In this document: positions 17,642-26,551 of the stretch, piece after piece
Layout: each line of letters begins with the position of its first letter
Position numbering within the stretch: position 1 is the stretch's first letter
Source of the DNA: Paraglaciecola marina
GTDB lineage: Bacteria > Pseudomonadota > Gammaproteobacteria > Enterobacterales > Alteromonadaceae
DNA length: 64,000 nucleotides
Direction of reading: 5' to 3'
Assembly (NCBI RefSeq): GCF_004360155.1
Contig: NZ_SAIS01000001.1
Span: 434,001 to 498,000, forward strand
Translations under genes and position numbers: made by a program
The notes under the pieces: model-generated
Database searches by the model: none
What the model was told of the DNA's origin: nothing
Seen by the model: the letters and a program-made list of their open reading frames with translations, nothing else

Positions 17642-18136
17642 TTAATCGATGATTTCGGCTTTTTGAATAACCACATCTTCTACAGGTACATCTTGATGGT
17701 AGCCTGAGTTTCCTGTTGATACTGCTTTGATTTTTTCAACAACATCCATGCCATCGGTTACTTCAGCAAATACGCAATAACCCCAGCCATCAGTGCTTTC
17801 GCTACGGAAGTTCAAAAAGCTATTGTCGCCTACGTTAATGAAGAACTGAGCAGTAGCCGAATGGGGCTCATTTGTTCGCGCCATAGCAACGGTGCCTAGG
17901 TTATTGGCTAAACCATTGTTTGCTTCATTTTGAATCGTTGCTTTGGTTTCTTTTTGCTCCATACCTGGTTCAAATCCGCCACCTTGGATCATGAAGCCAT
18001 CAATAACTCTATGAAAAATGGTGTTGTCGTAAAACCCGTCTTTTACATAATCTAGAAAGTTCGCAACTGTAATTGGAGCTTTATCAGCAAAAAGTGTTAG
18101 TGTGATAACGCCGTAATTTGTATGGATTTTAACCAT
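17642..18136 (-). CDS. ppiB: Peptidyl-prolyl cis-trans isomerase B (cyclophilin)
   Basis: 164 residues, the full length of cytoplasmic cyclophilin B. Typical motifs: [27 protein letters not shown] and [10 protein letters not shown]. No signal peptide, so this is the cytosolic form that speeds proline isomerisation in protein folding. It is divergent from cysS, with about 175 bases between, and is followed by lpxH. Confidence 0.95.
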   Translation of the reverse strand: MVKIHTNYGVITLTLFADKAPITVANFLDYVKDGFYDNTIFHRVIDGFMIQGGGFEPGMEQKETKATIQNEANNGLANNLGTVAMARTNEPHSATAQFFINVGDNSFLNFRSESTDGWGYCVFAEVTDGMDVVEKIKAVSTGNSGYHQDVPVEDVVIQKAEIID

Positions 18137-18311
18137 TAAATAGCCCCTTTAAGGATGAAGATAAAAATAACAGCAGCATTCTAGCCTATCTCCTACTGTT
18201 TTTTAAGACTTTAAGGGTAATTGACTGGTGCAGCTAGAGTTTCTCAATGATAGAATTCCGTTTTTAGGCCGTATGTTCGGTCTTTATTTTTAACTAAAGG
18301 ACAATGATTAT

Positions 18312-19691
18312 ATGCTACATATTTACAACACCTTAACCCGAAAAAAAGAGCAATTTAAGCCATTGCAAGCTGGTAAGGTGGGTCTATATGTATGTGGTAT
18401 TACCGTTTACGACTTATGTCATGTTGGTCATGCTCGGACTTACTTAAGCTTTGATCTAATGGTGCGTTACATGCGCTCTCGAGGTTTAGATGTAAAGTAT
18501 GTGCGTAACATTACAGATGTTGACGATAAAATTATTGCACGCGCCAATGAAAGGGGCATAGACGCAGCAGAGTTTACCGAGCAAACCATCGCCCGTATGC
18601 ACGAAGATTTTGCTGCGATTGGTTTACTTGAACCAGATATTGAACCCCGTGTTACCACTCATATGCCTGAGATTATTGACGTGATTCAGCGTTTAATAGA
18701 CAAAGGTCATGCCTATCAAGCACCCAGTGGTGATGTGTTGTTTGAGGTGAGTACCTATGAAGCATACGGGAAACTAGGTCGTCAAGATTTAGAGCAGTTA
18801 AACGCTGGTGCTCGCGTTGAAGTTGCATCTGAAAAACGAGATCCATTAGATTTTGTGTTGTGGAAAACCGTCAAACCAGGTGAGCCCTTTTGGGAGTCTC
18901 CTTGGGGTAATGGCCGCCCAGGATGGCATATTGAATGCTCGGCAATGAATCACAAACACCTTGGTGAACATTTTGATATTCACGGTGGCGGCTCTGACTT
19001 AGTGTTCCCACATCATGAAAATGAAGTGGCCCAATCCTGCTGTGCTTTTGATACTAAATATGTGAATTACTGGGTGCATACCGGCATGGTACAGGTTAAT
19101 GAAGAAAAAATGTCTAAGTCACTGGGTAACTTCTTTACTTTACGTGATGTACTCGATCTATACGATGCCGAAACTGTACGTTATTTCTTGATGTCGGCTC
19201 AATATCGTAGTCAGTTGAGTTATTCAGATAGCTTTATTCAACAAGCTCGAGCGTCTCTAGAACGTTTGTACACCTCGCTTAGAGATGTCACTCCTAATAT
19301 GGACGTTGATATTTCTTTGGGGGGATATCAAGAGCGTTTTAATCAGGCTATGGACGATGACTTTAATACACCAGAAGCCTTTGCTGTGTTGTTTGATTTG
19401 GCTAAAGAAGTGAATAAAGCCGAAGGCCAACAAGCAACTGATTTGGCAGGTGTGATGATTAAGCTTGCTGATATTTTAGGTATTTTACAGCAATCACCTA
19501 ATGATTTCTTGCAAGGAACCGCCGCCGGAGAGCAAGACGACGTAGCAGAAATTGAAGGCCTTATAAAAGCTCGCAATGATGCTCGTGCTAATAAAGACTG
19601 GGCAGCAGCAGACGCTGCCCGAGATGCTTTGAATCGCTTAAATATTGTTTTGGAAGATAGTGCGAGTGGCACAACCTGGAGACGCGGTTAA
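18312..19691 (+). CDS. cysS: Cysteinyl-tRNA synthetase
   Basis: 459 residues, the usual length. The class I signatures are HVGHARTY (HIGH type) and KMSKS in [11 protein letters not shown]. Zinc-binding Cys/His residues are seen in [14 protein letters not shown] and [23 protein letters not shown]. The enzyme charges tRNA-Cys in the cytosol. The ATG follows AAAGGA. A strong terminator lies right after the stop (19704-19738), so it is monocistronic. Confidence 0.98.
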   Translation: MLHIYNTLTRKKEQFKPLQAGKVGLYVCGITVYDLCHVGHARTYLSFDLMVRYMRSRGLDVKYVRNITDVDDKIIARANERGIDAAEFTEQTIARMHEDFAAIGLLEPDIEPRVTTHMPEIIDVIQRLIDKGHAYQAPSGDVLFEVSTYEAYGKLGRQDLEQLNAGARVEVASEKRDPLDFVLWKTVKPGEPFWESPWGNGRPGWHIECSAMNHKHLGEHFDIHGGGSDLVFPHHENEVAQSCCAFDTKYVNYWVHTGMVQVNEEKMSKSLGNFFTLRDVLDLYDAETVRYFLMSAQYRSQLSYSDSFIQQARASLERLYTSLRDVTPNMDVDISLGGYQERFNQAMDDDFNTPEAFAVLFDLAKEVNKAEGQQATDLAGVMIKLADILGILQQSPNDFLQGTAAGEQDDVAEIEGLIKARNDARANKDWAAADAARDALNRLNIVLEDSASGTTWRRG

Positions 19692-19703
19692 TTTAATCTT
19701 TTA

Positions 19704-19738
19704 AGTCCCGATTTTTCTCGGGGCTGTTCTTTTTTATT
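19704..19738 (+). terminator. Rho-independent terminator of cysS
   Basis: Stem AGTCCCGA/TCGGGGCT (one G-T pair) with a TTTTTC loop, followed by GTTCTTTTTTATT. It starts 13 bases after the cysS stop codon. Confidence 0.85.
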
Positions 19739-19897
19739 GTAACCTCCTTGGTTTTGCACATTGTTTGCACATTTCGGTTGTTTATTTCTTGGTAATATAT
19801 CTTCGCTTAACTTGTTAGCCGAGGTTGATTGGTAATTGAGGTGGGTTAATTAAGAAATAGCATCCATTTACTTTGTTAAATTAATAAGGAAAACAAT

Positions 19898-20368
19898 ATG
19901 GTTGATTCAATCGGTAGCGCAAGCTTTCGTCCACCGCCTCCTCCATCTGGTGCTGGTGGCCAATCGAGTCTTACAGACGACCAAACATCCCTAATTGAAG
20001 AAACGTTAGCGGGTTATGATGCAGATAACTTAACTGAAAGTGATGCTGCAAGTATCGTTGAAGCATTTGCCGATGCGGGCATAGCTCCAAGCTCTGCTTT
20101 TGCTGATAAGCTTGCTGAAGTTGGCTTTGATGCTCAAGAAATTGGGGGACTTGCAGGTGTAGGCTCTGCTGAGTCAGGTCAGCGTCCACCCCCACCACCT
20201 CCAGCAGACAGTTCAAGCAGTTTAGATTTAACTGATGCTGTGGATTATTTAGAGACTTTATTTGAAGAAAAAGCAGAAACTGAAACAGATAACTCAAGTA
20301 TTACTGCACAACTAGCAGAGCGTTTTGGTTTAGCTGAAGGCGAGTCGTTAATTAATATCACTGTTTAA
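19898..20368 (+). CDS. Unknown acidic, proline-rich small protein
   Basis: 156 residues. Two polyproline blocks (FRPPPPPSG near residue 12 and QRPPPPPPAD near residue 99) flank a helical acidic segment (LTESDAASIVEAFADAGIAPSS), and a second acidic helical segment ends the protein (AVDYLETLFEEKAETET). No signal peptide, no Cys, no membrane helix. The segment YDADNLTESDAASIV faintly resembles an EF-hand but lacks the full loop. It has AAGGA before the ATG and is bounded by terminators on both sides, so it is a single-gene transcript. I do not recognise the family. Confidence 0.75.
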   Translation: MVDSIGSASFRPPPPPSGAGGQSSLTDDQTSLIEETLAGYDADNLTESDAASIVEAFADAGIAPSSAFADKLAEVGFDAQEIGGLAGVGSAESGQRPPPPPPADSSSSLDLTDAVDYLETLFEEKAETETDNSSITAQLAERFGLAEGESLINITV

Positions 20369-20400
20369 TTTTACTGACGATATATAAACCAATACGGTAC

Positions 20401-20434
20401 AAGGCAATGTAGTTTAAAGCTTATTGCCTTTTTT
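20401..20434. terminator. Terminator after the proline-rich protein gene
   Basis: Stem AAGGCAAT (20401-20408) with ATTGCCTT (20423-20430), then a T-run continuing to about 20434. It lies between convergent genes. Confidence 0.75.
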
Positions 20435-20454
20435 ATTGCCTTAAAGGTGACGAC

Positions 20455-20912
20455 TTAAAGCCAGCGTCTAACTTTGGCTTTATAACGGTTGTATTCTTCA
20501 CCAAAGCGCTTCTCTATTGCGCGCTCTTCTGGTTTTATTTGGAAATAGGTAAGGTACAGCACAAAAATCGGAAGGTTCATTAATCCCAATGGGCTTCCAA
20601 GTTTTAAAATTGCAGCCAGTAATACTAGTGCCATTCCTAAATACATAGGGTTGCGGGTGAAACCATAAATACCCGTTGATACTAAGTACTAGTGTTATGT
20701 GGTTTGTGAGGATCTAGTGTGGTTTTAGCCTGTCTAAATTGCCAAACACCAGCTAATGCAATAAAAACACCCACAGTAGCAAAGTAAATATAACTGTCTT
20801 GAAACGCTCCAGGAAACAAAATAACCGAAAAATAACGGTTACATAGATAAGTGCTGACCAAAGTTATACACAACACGACTGGAGGGTGAAGCTTGAGCTC
20901 AAGGAACTTCAA
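20455..20912 (-). pseudogene. Isoprenylcysteine carboxyl methyltransferase-like membrane protein, frameshifted
   Basis: Two reading frames make one protein. The N-terminal part (20682-20912) starts MKFLELKLHPPVV, has helices and ends in FRQAKTTLDPHKPHNTST followed at once by TAG (20682-20684). In the +2 frame the expected continuation appears without a break: VSTGIYGFTRNPMYLG, running to the stop at 20455. DPHKP-(x)n-SGIYRFTRNPMYLG is the normal signature of the ICMT-like membrane methyltransferases. One base is missing (or two inserted) at about 20682-20686. It may be a true frameshift mutation, a programmed slip, or a sequencing error. Only 11 bases separate it from mltD downstream. Confidence 0.85.
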
Positions 20913-20923
20913 AGCATTGCCTT

Positions 20924-22591
20924 TTAAGTTTGAGTTACATCAACATAGATTTTAAGTTTTTGGCCAGGTTGTAAGTATTTTTTCAATTTACTTTGATTCC
21001 ACTTTTGTAAATCACTGACTTTGACTTTGAACTTGCCTGCTATGCGGGCCAAAGAGTCACCGTTACGAACCGTGTAAGTTAATGAGCGCATAACCCCATC
21101 AGAGTTTTGATTACTACTAACTTGGTTCACCCATATAACTAATTCTTTACCGGGTCGTAATGTATCAGTGGGAGCCATACCATTCCATTTGGCTAACTGA
21201 CGTAAATTGACTTTGTATTCACGACTTATATCCCAAAAAGTATCACCACTTTTGACTGTATGTTTTAGCTTATACGCGCCACTTTTTGTAGATTGGGTTT
21301 TAGCTAAACGTTGTTCTTGAGATAGTGAGTATGAATCTAGGGACTTTAAAGCAACAGGCACAATTAAGTGTTTACCAACCACAATAACGTTGCTTTTAAG
21401 CTTGTTAACTTTACTGATGATATCAACTGTAGTGTGGTATTTAGCTGCCAACTTAAGCAAACTATCACCACTTTTTACTTTATGCCTCACCCAATTTAAT
21501 CTGTCTTTGTTATCAGTTTTTGCAAGTTCAGCTGTGAAAGCAGTAACTTTGTCGATGGGTATTAGTAGGGTATGAGGACCATCAGGGTCGGTGGCCCAGC
21601 GGTTGTAACCTGGGTTTAAGGCGTGCAGTTCTTTTACTGTTAAGCCTGCCATATCAGCCGCTAATGCTAAATCTATTTGTGACTCAACATTTACTTGTTG
21701 GGTGAAAGGGATATTTTCAATGCTGGGCCATTCAAAACTATATTGTTCACTGTTGCTTAATATATCAGCTAGGGCTAAAAGTTTTGGTACGTAAGCTCGG
21801 GTTTCTTTGGGTAAATCTAAGTGCCAAAAGTCCGTTGCCTTACCTGCTTTCCTGTTTTTTCTAATCGATCTTAAAACACGACCTTCGCCACTATTGTAGG
21901 CTGCTAATGCATGAAACCAGTCACCATCAAACATTTTAACCAAATAGTTTAAATAGTTGATTGCACCCTGGGTTGATGCCATGACATCGCGACGGCCGTC
22001 GTACCACCAAGTTTGTTTCATGCCAAATCGTGTGCCTGTTGATGGAATAAATTGCCACATGCCAGCTGCGCGGCCATGAGAGTATGCAAAGGGATCAAAG
22101 GCGCTTTCAACTATAGGGAGCAATACCAATTCTAGTGGCATATTCTGTTGTTCTAGTTGTTCGACTATTAAATATAAAAAAGGCTTAGCTCGTTTAGCAA
22201 CACGCTTCATGTAGCTAGGGTGTTTTAAATACCAATTACGTTGTGCCTGTATACGGCTATTATCTTCATACTCGAAGTTGAGTTGGTGACGGATTCGTTG
22301 CCATACATCTTTAATCTCTACTTCTGCTGCGGCTTCTAAAACCTCTTCAGGTACTGCAACGGCCACTTCAACGGTTTCTATGGGATGAGTAATGGGAATA
22401 ATGCCAGCCTTAGCCGACTCACAATCAAAATGACCTTCTGAATTTTCGTGATCTTGCTCACAAGACTCCACTATTTTTTCGGCTATTTGATGCTCTTCTT
22501 CAAGCTGACTATTTTGGGTACTGCTAGTGGTTGTTTGGCAGCCCATAAGGCTAGTAAACACCACCACAGGAATAACTTTATATAGACGCAA
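20924..22591 (-). CDS. mltD: Membrane-bound lytic murein transglycosylase D
   Basis: 555 residues with a lipobox LMGC (Cys18). The SLT domain begins near residue 145; the catalytic Glu162 sits in LLPIVESAFDPFAYS and is followed by GRAAGMWQFIPSTG and ALAAYNSGEGRV. Three LysM repeats fill the C-terminal third (HKVKSGDSLLKLAAKY, HTVKSGDTFWDISREY, YTVRNGDSLARIAGKF). The enzyme cleaves peptidoglycan to 1,6-anhydromuropeptides at the outer membrane. It lies beside gloB, as in E. coli. Confidence 0.96.
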   Translation of the reverse strand: MRLYKVIPVVVFTSLMGCQTTTSSTQNSQLEEEHQIAEKIVESCEQDHENSEGHFDCESAKAGIIPITHPIETVEVAVAVPEEVLEAAAEVEIKDVWQRIRHQLNFEYEDNSRIQAQRNWYLKHPSYMKRVAKRAKPFLYLIVEQLEQQNMPLELVLLPIVESAFDPFAYSHGRAAGMWQFIPSTGTRFGMKQTWWYDGRRDVMASTQGAINYLNYLVKMFDGDWFHALAAYNSGEGRVLRSIRKNRKAGKATDFWHLDLPKETRAYVPKLLALADILSNSEQYSFEWPSIENIPFTQQVNVESQIDLALAADMAGLTVKELHALNPGYNRWATDPDGPHTLLIPIDKVTAFTAELAKTDNKDRLNWVRHKVKSGDSLLKLAAKYHTTVDIISKVNKLKSNVIVVGKHLIVPVALKSLDSYSLSQEQRLAKTQSTKSGAYKLKHTVKSGDTFWDISREYKVNLRQLAKWNGMAPTDTLRPGKELVIWVNQVSSNQNSDGVMRSLTYTVRNGDSLARIAGKFKVKVSDLQKWNQSKLKKYLQPGQKLKIYVDVTQT

Positions 22592-22680
22592 TGTATTCTC
22601 TTTATATTTTTAGTTTGTTGTTTGTCGCTTTTAGCCTGCTAGTTTGTAATATGAATACAGGCAGCTAGTTATGTTACTAA

Positions 22681-23451
22681 TTAAAAATTGTCTTTCCAAT
22701 GCCTTAGTGATGCAAATACTGCTTCTTCTGAAGTTAATTGCTCTGCTTGCTTGTCATTGACACTTGCTACCACCGTTTCAATATTGCAACGTAAAAATGG
22801 ATTAATATTTTGCTCCTTTTCTAAGGTTGAAGGTAAGGTTGGCAAGTTATTGGTGCGTTTTTGTACTGCCCAGTTTTCGTATTCGACAAGCGCTTGGTTG
22901 TCTGGTTCCACAGCTTTTGCAAACTTAATATTTGCTAATGTGTATTCATGGGTGCAATAGACTTTAGTTTTACTGGGAAGGGCTTTGAATTTTGCTAACG
23001 ATTGATACATTTGTAAGGGAGTGCCTTCGAATAATCTGCCACAACCGGCAGAAAATAAGGTATCGCCACAAAATAAGCTGCCTTCGCCATAGTAAGTAAT
23101 ATGATCTAAGGTGTGCCCGGGTACTTCCATAATAGACAAGTTAATTTTTAAAACAGGTAGTTCAATCCGATCGCCGTCTTTTAATTTATGAGTTATTTGT
23201 TGAATTTTAGGGTTTTGAGGGCCGTATACAGGGATATCGGGGTAAGTCTCTAATAAAGTATTTATGCCGCCAGTGTGGTCGCTATGGTGGTGTGTGATGA
23301 GTATAGCTACTAAGGTTAATCGTTTATTTTTACAATATTCAATGACTGGAGTTGCATCACCAGGATCAACAACTACACAATATTGTTGATTGTGTATGCT
23401 CCATATGTAATTGTCTTCAAAGGCCGAAATGGGGTGAACATTTAAACTCAC
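22681..23451 (-). CDS. gloB: Hydroxyacylglutathione hydrolase (glyoxalase II)
   Basis: 257 residues from GTG at 23451. A TTG at 23469 is also open, but it lies within the AGGAG ribosome site that stands 7 bases before the GTG. The metal motif THHHSDHTGG is present, followed by EVPGHTLDHITYY, FCGDTLFSAGCGRLFEGT and CTHEYTLAN. It hydrolyses S-lactoylglutathione to lactate and glutathione in methylglyoxal detoxification. It is divergent from the yafS-like methyltransferase, 47 bases away, so they share a short promoter region. Confidence 0.95.
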   Translation of the reverse strand: MSLNVHPISAFEDNYIWSIHNQQYCVVVDPGDATPVIEYCKNKRLTLVAILITHHHSDHTGGINTLLETYPDIPVYGPQNPKIQQITHKLKDGDRIELPVLKINLSIMEVPGHTLDHITYYGEGSLFCGDTLFSAGCGRLFEGTPLQMYQSLAKFKALPSKTKVYCTHEYTLANIKFAKAVEPDNQALVEYENWAVQKRTNNLPTLPSTLEKEQNINPFLRCNIETVVASVNDKQAEQLTSEEAVFASLRHWKDNF

Positions 23452-23498
23452 GGTGTAACTCCTAAACAAATTAATATTTTTAGAGTACCATAAATTGT

Positions 23499-24263
23499 AT
23501 GAAATCGGCGTTAATCACAACTAGCCCCAGTCGTCCAGAATCATGGCGTGACTTACCAGTGGGTGACAACATAAAAACTTTGATTGAATTAGAAATCGAG
23601 GAAGCTAGCCGCAAATTTTTTGGTTATCACTTGGTACGCCTTGGCAATTTAAGCAGTGAAATTGAGCTTAAATCTTGCCCTATTAAGCATCAGGTGAATA
23701 TCACACCAGACAATCTTAGCCATTCCAGTATTATTGCTAAAACCTCGTCATTACCTATTACTGAAAACAGTGTTGATGCATTCATTTTAGCTAATGAATT
23801 AGATTTTTCTCGGGATCCTCATCAAGTATTACGAGAGGTAGATAGAGCAATCATACCTAATGGTTATGTGGTGATAACAGGTTTTAATCCTTTTAGTATA
23901 AGCGGCCTATGTAAGTATTTACCCATTAATAAGGGGAGTGTTTTGCATGATGCCCGTTATTTCAGTTGCGCTAGGGTGAAGGATTGGTTGCAGCTTTTAG
24001 GGTTTGAAATTATGGATGTGAAGCATTTATTGTTTAATGAGTTGTTTTTAAATCGCAAACTAAACGCCTCATCTAAGTTGAGTTTATGGTGTCAGCAGTA
24101 TTTATCGGCATTAACCACCATGTATATCATAGTGGCTAGAAAGCGAGAAATCCCACTCACTATGATTAAACCTAAATGGAAAGCCTCTAAGTTTTCTACT
24201 GTTGGAGTGAGCGTTAGTCGCGGTGCGATGCAAGTCGAAACACCCTTGAAAAGAGAAAAGTGA
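23499..24263 (+). CDS. SAM-dependent methyltransferase, YafS-like
   Basis: 254 residues. Class I methyltransferase pattern with LPITENSVDAFILANELDFSRDPHQVLREVDRAI (motif around the adenine/acid loop) and GYVVITGFNPFS. The N-terminus is less conserved and the glycine motif I is weak (YHLVRLGNLSSE), as seen in YafS. The substrate is not known. In E. coli the order is mltD-gloB-yafS-rnhA-dnaQ; here the first three are kept but a DUF1348 gene follows instead of rnhA. Confidence 0.85.
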   Translation: MKSALITTSPSRPESWRDLPVGDNIKTLIELEIEEASRKFFGYHLVRLGNLSSEIELKSCPIKHQVNITPDNLSHSSIIAKTSSLPITENSVDAFILANELDFSRDPHQVLREVDRAIIPNGYVVITGFNPFSISGLCKYLPINKGSVLHDARYFSCARVKDWLQLLGFEIMDVKHLLFNELFLNRKLNASSKLSLWCQQYLSALTTMYIIVARKREIPLTMIKPKWKASKFSTVGVSVSRGAMQVETPLKREK

Positions 24264-24268
24264 GGGGG

Positions 24269-24742
24269 TTATAACCCCAGTTCACTTAGGCTTGGGTGGG
24301 TATCTGGCCTGCGTCCTAGAGGCCATAAAAATTTTCGCTCAGATTCCTTTATAGCTAAATCATTAATGCTGGCATAACGTTTTTGCATTAAACCTTGTTC
24401 ATCAAATTCCCAGTTTTCGTTACCGTATGAGCGATAGTATTGACCAGAATCATCATGCCACTCGTAAGCAAATCTCACTGCAATGCGGTTGTCTGTAAAT
24501 GCCCATAACTCTTTGATAAGTCTATACTCATGTTCAGTTGCCCATTTTTTGGTTAAAAATGCATGGGCTTGCTTGCGGCCAACTGGAAACTCATTTCGGT
24601 TTCGCCATTGTGTATCTTCGCTGTAGGCTAAAACGACTTTGTCCGGATTTCGGCCATTCCAACCATCTTCAGCCATACGAACCTTTTGTTTAGCTGTGTC
24701 TTCGGTAAAAGGAGGCAAAGGTGGACGCGACTGTGTTTTCAT
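24269..24742 (-). CDS. DUF1348 family protein (NTF2-like fold)
   Basis: 157 residues with the DUF1348 pattern: [28 protein letters not shown], then [20 protein letters not shown] and [11 protein letters not shown]. The family has the SnoaL/NTF2-like cone fold and is cytosolic; its reaction is not established. The gene is convergent with the yafS-like gene, with 5 bases between the stops. Confidence 0.88.
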   Translation of the reverse strand: MKTQSRPPLPPFTEDTAKQKVRMAEDGWNGRNPDKVVLAYSEDTQWRNRNEFPVGRKQAHAFLTKKWATEHEYRLIKELWAFTDNRIAVRFAYEWHDDSGQYYRSYGNENWEFDEQGLMQKRYASINDLAIKESERKFLWPLGRRPDTHPSLSELGL

Positions 24743-24907
24743 TAGTAAGCTCTATTTGTGATTGATTATTATCTTTAAACAATAGCGGATCTCTACTGAC
24801 TGGGCTAGTCAGTTATTCATGCCATTATGAAACCTAATATAACTTCTAGTCATGCTGGGTTTAGATTTTACATACAGGAATATCTCTTAACTGATGTGAC
24901 TGTTTTC

Positions 24908-24989
24908 GGTAACATTGATAAAAGTGAGCTCTAGGAGTAACATTTGTAAAAGTGACCTTTAGGAGTGACATTGTTGAAAGTGACTTATA
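24908..24989 (+). repeat. Three imperfect 28-bp direct repeats before the SatD-like gene
   Basis: Units at 24908-24933 (26 bp), 24934-24961 and 24962-24989. Units 2 and 3 match at 22 of 28 bases; unit 1 matches unit 2 apart from a 2-base gap and four changes. Each contains an (A)GTRAC and an AGTGA(C/G) element, so there are about six half-sites every 13-15 bases. The array sits in the 310-base gap between DUF1348 and the SatD-like gene. A weak hairpin AATCAC/GTGATT with a T-run (24992-25018) follows, 35 bases before the gene. Nothing else is seen in this gap. Confidence 0.7.
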
Positions 24990-25052
24990 TGAATCACTAT
25001 TTTTTGGGTGATTTTTTTAAACAGCTAAACTGGATAACCATAAAGTGGTGAG

Positions 25053-25700
25053 ATGAACATGAATGAAAACATAGTTGGTGTGATAACGGGAGACATAGTA
25101 GCTTCTCAAAAAATTCACGCTGAGGATTATGACTGCATGCTTTACACCCTAGAGCGCACCCTAACAATGTTAAAAGCTAGCCGTAATATGAAGTTTGAAA
25201 CCTATCGAGGGGACGCTTTTCAAAGTGTATTTGCAGAGCCAGTGGAAGCTATTCACTCTGCTGTCATTATTAGGTTGGCGTTAAAAGCTACCACTCCGTC
25301 TTTTGATGTTAGGCAGAGTATTGGAATTGGTGCCGTTACTTCTATGCGTGGGGATATTGCAACCTCAACCGGTGAAGCCTTTACCTTATCAGGAAAAGGT
25401 TTGGATACCATTAAAAATGACTTGATTAAGGTGTCATCAAATAATCTAGCTTTCCAGTCTAAGGTTAGCGTGTTGACGAAGTTTTTAGATGCTCATTTAA
25501 GTAGTTTAACTGGGATTCAGTCAGAAACATTATTGTGTTATTTAACGTCTGAAGATAAGTCCCATGCTGATATAGCTGAATCGTTAAATAAAACAAGGAG
25601 TAATACCACTAAGCTACTCATAGCTAGTCGTTATCAGTTAGTTGAAGAGTATCTGAATTACGTTAAGTTATGTGTTAGTGAGGAGTTCAAACATGTCTGA
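25053..25700 (+). CDS. SatD-like protein
   Basis: 215 residues. The N-terminus (GVITGDIVASQKI) and the middle (FETYRGDAFQSVF, IRLALKA, SIGIGAV, TSTGEAFTLSGKGLD) fit the SatD family (PF16264), whose fold is related to nucleotide-binding cyclase-like domains. The C-terminal 50 residues look like a helix-turn-helix (SHADIAESLNKTRSNTTKLLIASRY). Together this suggests a regulator with a ligand-binding domain; that is inference. A second ATG at 25059 has better spacing from GGTGAG. The gene overlaps the DUF3307 gene by 8 bases. Confidence 0.75.
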   Translation: MNMNENIVGVITGDIVASQKIHAEDYDCMLYTLERTLTMLKASRNMKFETYRGDAFQSVFAEPVEAIHSAVIIRLALKATTPSFDVRQSIGIGAVTSMRGDIATSTGEAFTLSGKGLDTIKNDLIKVSSNNLAFQSKVSVLTKFLDAHLSSLTGIQSETLLCYLTSEDKSHADIAESLNKTRSNTTKLLIASRYQLVEEYLNYVKLCVSEEFKHV

Positions 25701-26472
25701 AATAAGCATTTTAGTAGCTTTGGTTTTGGCTCATATACTAGGAGATTTTTATCTACAGCCTAGTAAATGGGTGGCAGAGCGTAATATTAATCACCATAAG
25801 TCTAGTGCTCTATATAAGCATATCCTTGTCCATGGAGTATTATCTTTTGGTGTATTTACGTTACTTAGTCATTATGGTTGGGTTACCAGTTTGATCTATT
25901 GTGCTGTGATTATAGTGAGCCATTTTGCCATTGATATGCTTAAGTCATATGCGCCTAAAACCACTTTAAGTTTTTTGATAGATCAAGGGGCTCACATTTT
26001 GATTTTAGTTTTAATATGGAGTTTTGCTACTGCTAAGCTAGATGATATTGCAGCTTTGTGTAAAAACATTACCTATAAACATTTAGCCTTAGTGATTGGC
26101 TATTTAATTATCTTAAAACCCACTTCAATCGTGATTACTATGGTATTGGCCCCGTGGACAAAAGAGCTTAATGAGAAGGCTTCACAAACGGCTCAAGCAG
26201 CCTCTAGTAAAAGCTCTTTAGAATCGGCAGGTAAGATGATTGGCTATCTTGAGCGGTTATTGATTTTAACCTTTATAGTGTTGAATCAGTTTGCGGCAAT
26301 TGGTTTTTTACTGGCCACTAAATCTGTTTTTAGGTTTGGAGACTTAACTAATGCACAAGGTAAAAAATTAACGGAATACGTGATGCTTGGCACCCTTACT
26401 AGTTTCACTATTACTATTTTTGTGGGGCTTGCGACTAGTGCGATTGTTACCCATTTACCTATTGGAAAATAA
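25693..26472 (+). CDS. DUF3307 family integral membrane protein
   Basis: 259 residues from the ATG at 25693, which has AGGAG 7 bases upstream inside the end of the SatD-like gene; a GTG at 25672 is a less likely start. The opening LVALVLAHILGDFYLQPSKWVAERN is the DUF3307 signature, with His and Asp residues in membrane helices (HLGDF-type, SHFAIDMLKSY). About six helices are predicted. The 8-base overlap with the SatD-like gene indicates translational coupling. Function unknown; linkage of these two families is recurrent as far as I recall. Confidence 0.82.
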   Translation: MSEISILVALVLAHILGDFYLQPSKWVAERNINHHKSSALYKHILVHGVLSFGVFTLLSHYGWVTSLIYCAVIIVSHFAIDMLKSYAPKTTLSFLIDQGAHILILVLIWSFATAKLDDIAALCKNITYKHLALVIGYLIILKPTSIVITMVLAPWTKELNEKASQTAQAASSKSSLESAGKMIGYLERLLILTFIVLNQFAAIGFLLATKSVFRFGDLTNAQGKKLTEYVMLGTLTSFTITIFVGLATSAIVTHLPIGK

Positions 26473-26503
26473 ACAGGGCTTTTAGAACGTTAAAAAGAAC
26501 TGG

Positions 26504-26536
26504 ATCCAATCACTAGGGGTTACATAGTGATTGGAT
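26504..26536. terminator. 12-bp hairpin between convergent DUF3307 and metG
   Basis: Perfect stem ATCCAATCACTA (26504-26515) with TAGTGATTGGAT (26525-26536) and a 9-base loop. On the minus strand (metG direction) TTTTT follows after six bases. It lies 16 bases from the metG stop. It is likely a terminator, though the T-run is offset. Confidence 0.55.
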
Positions 26537-26551
26537 TGTTCAATTATCGGC

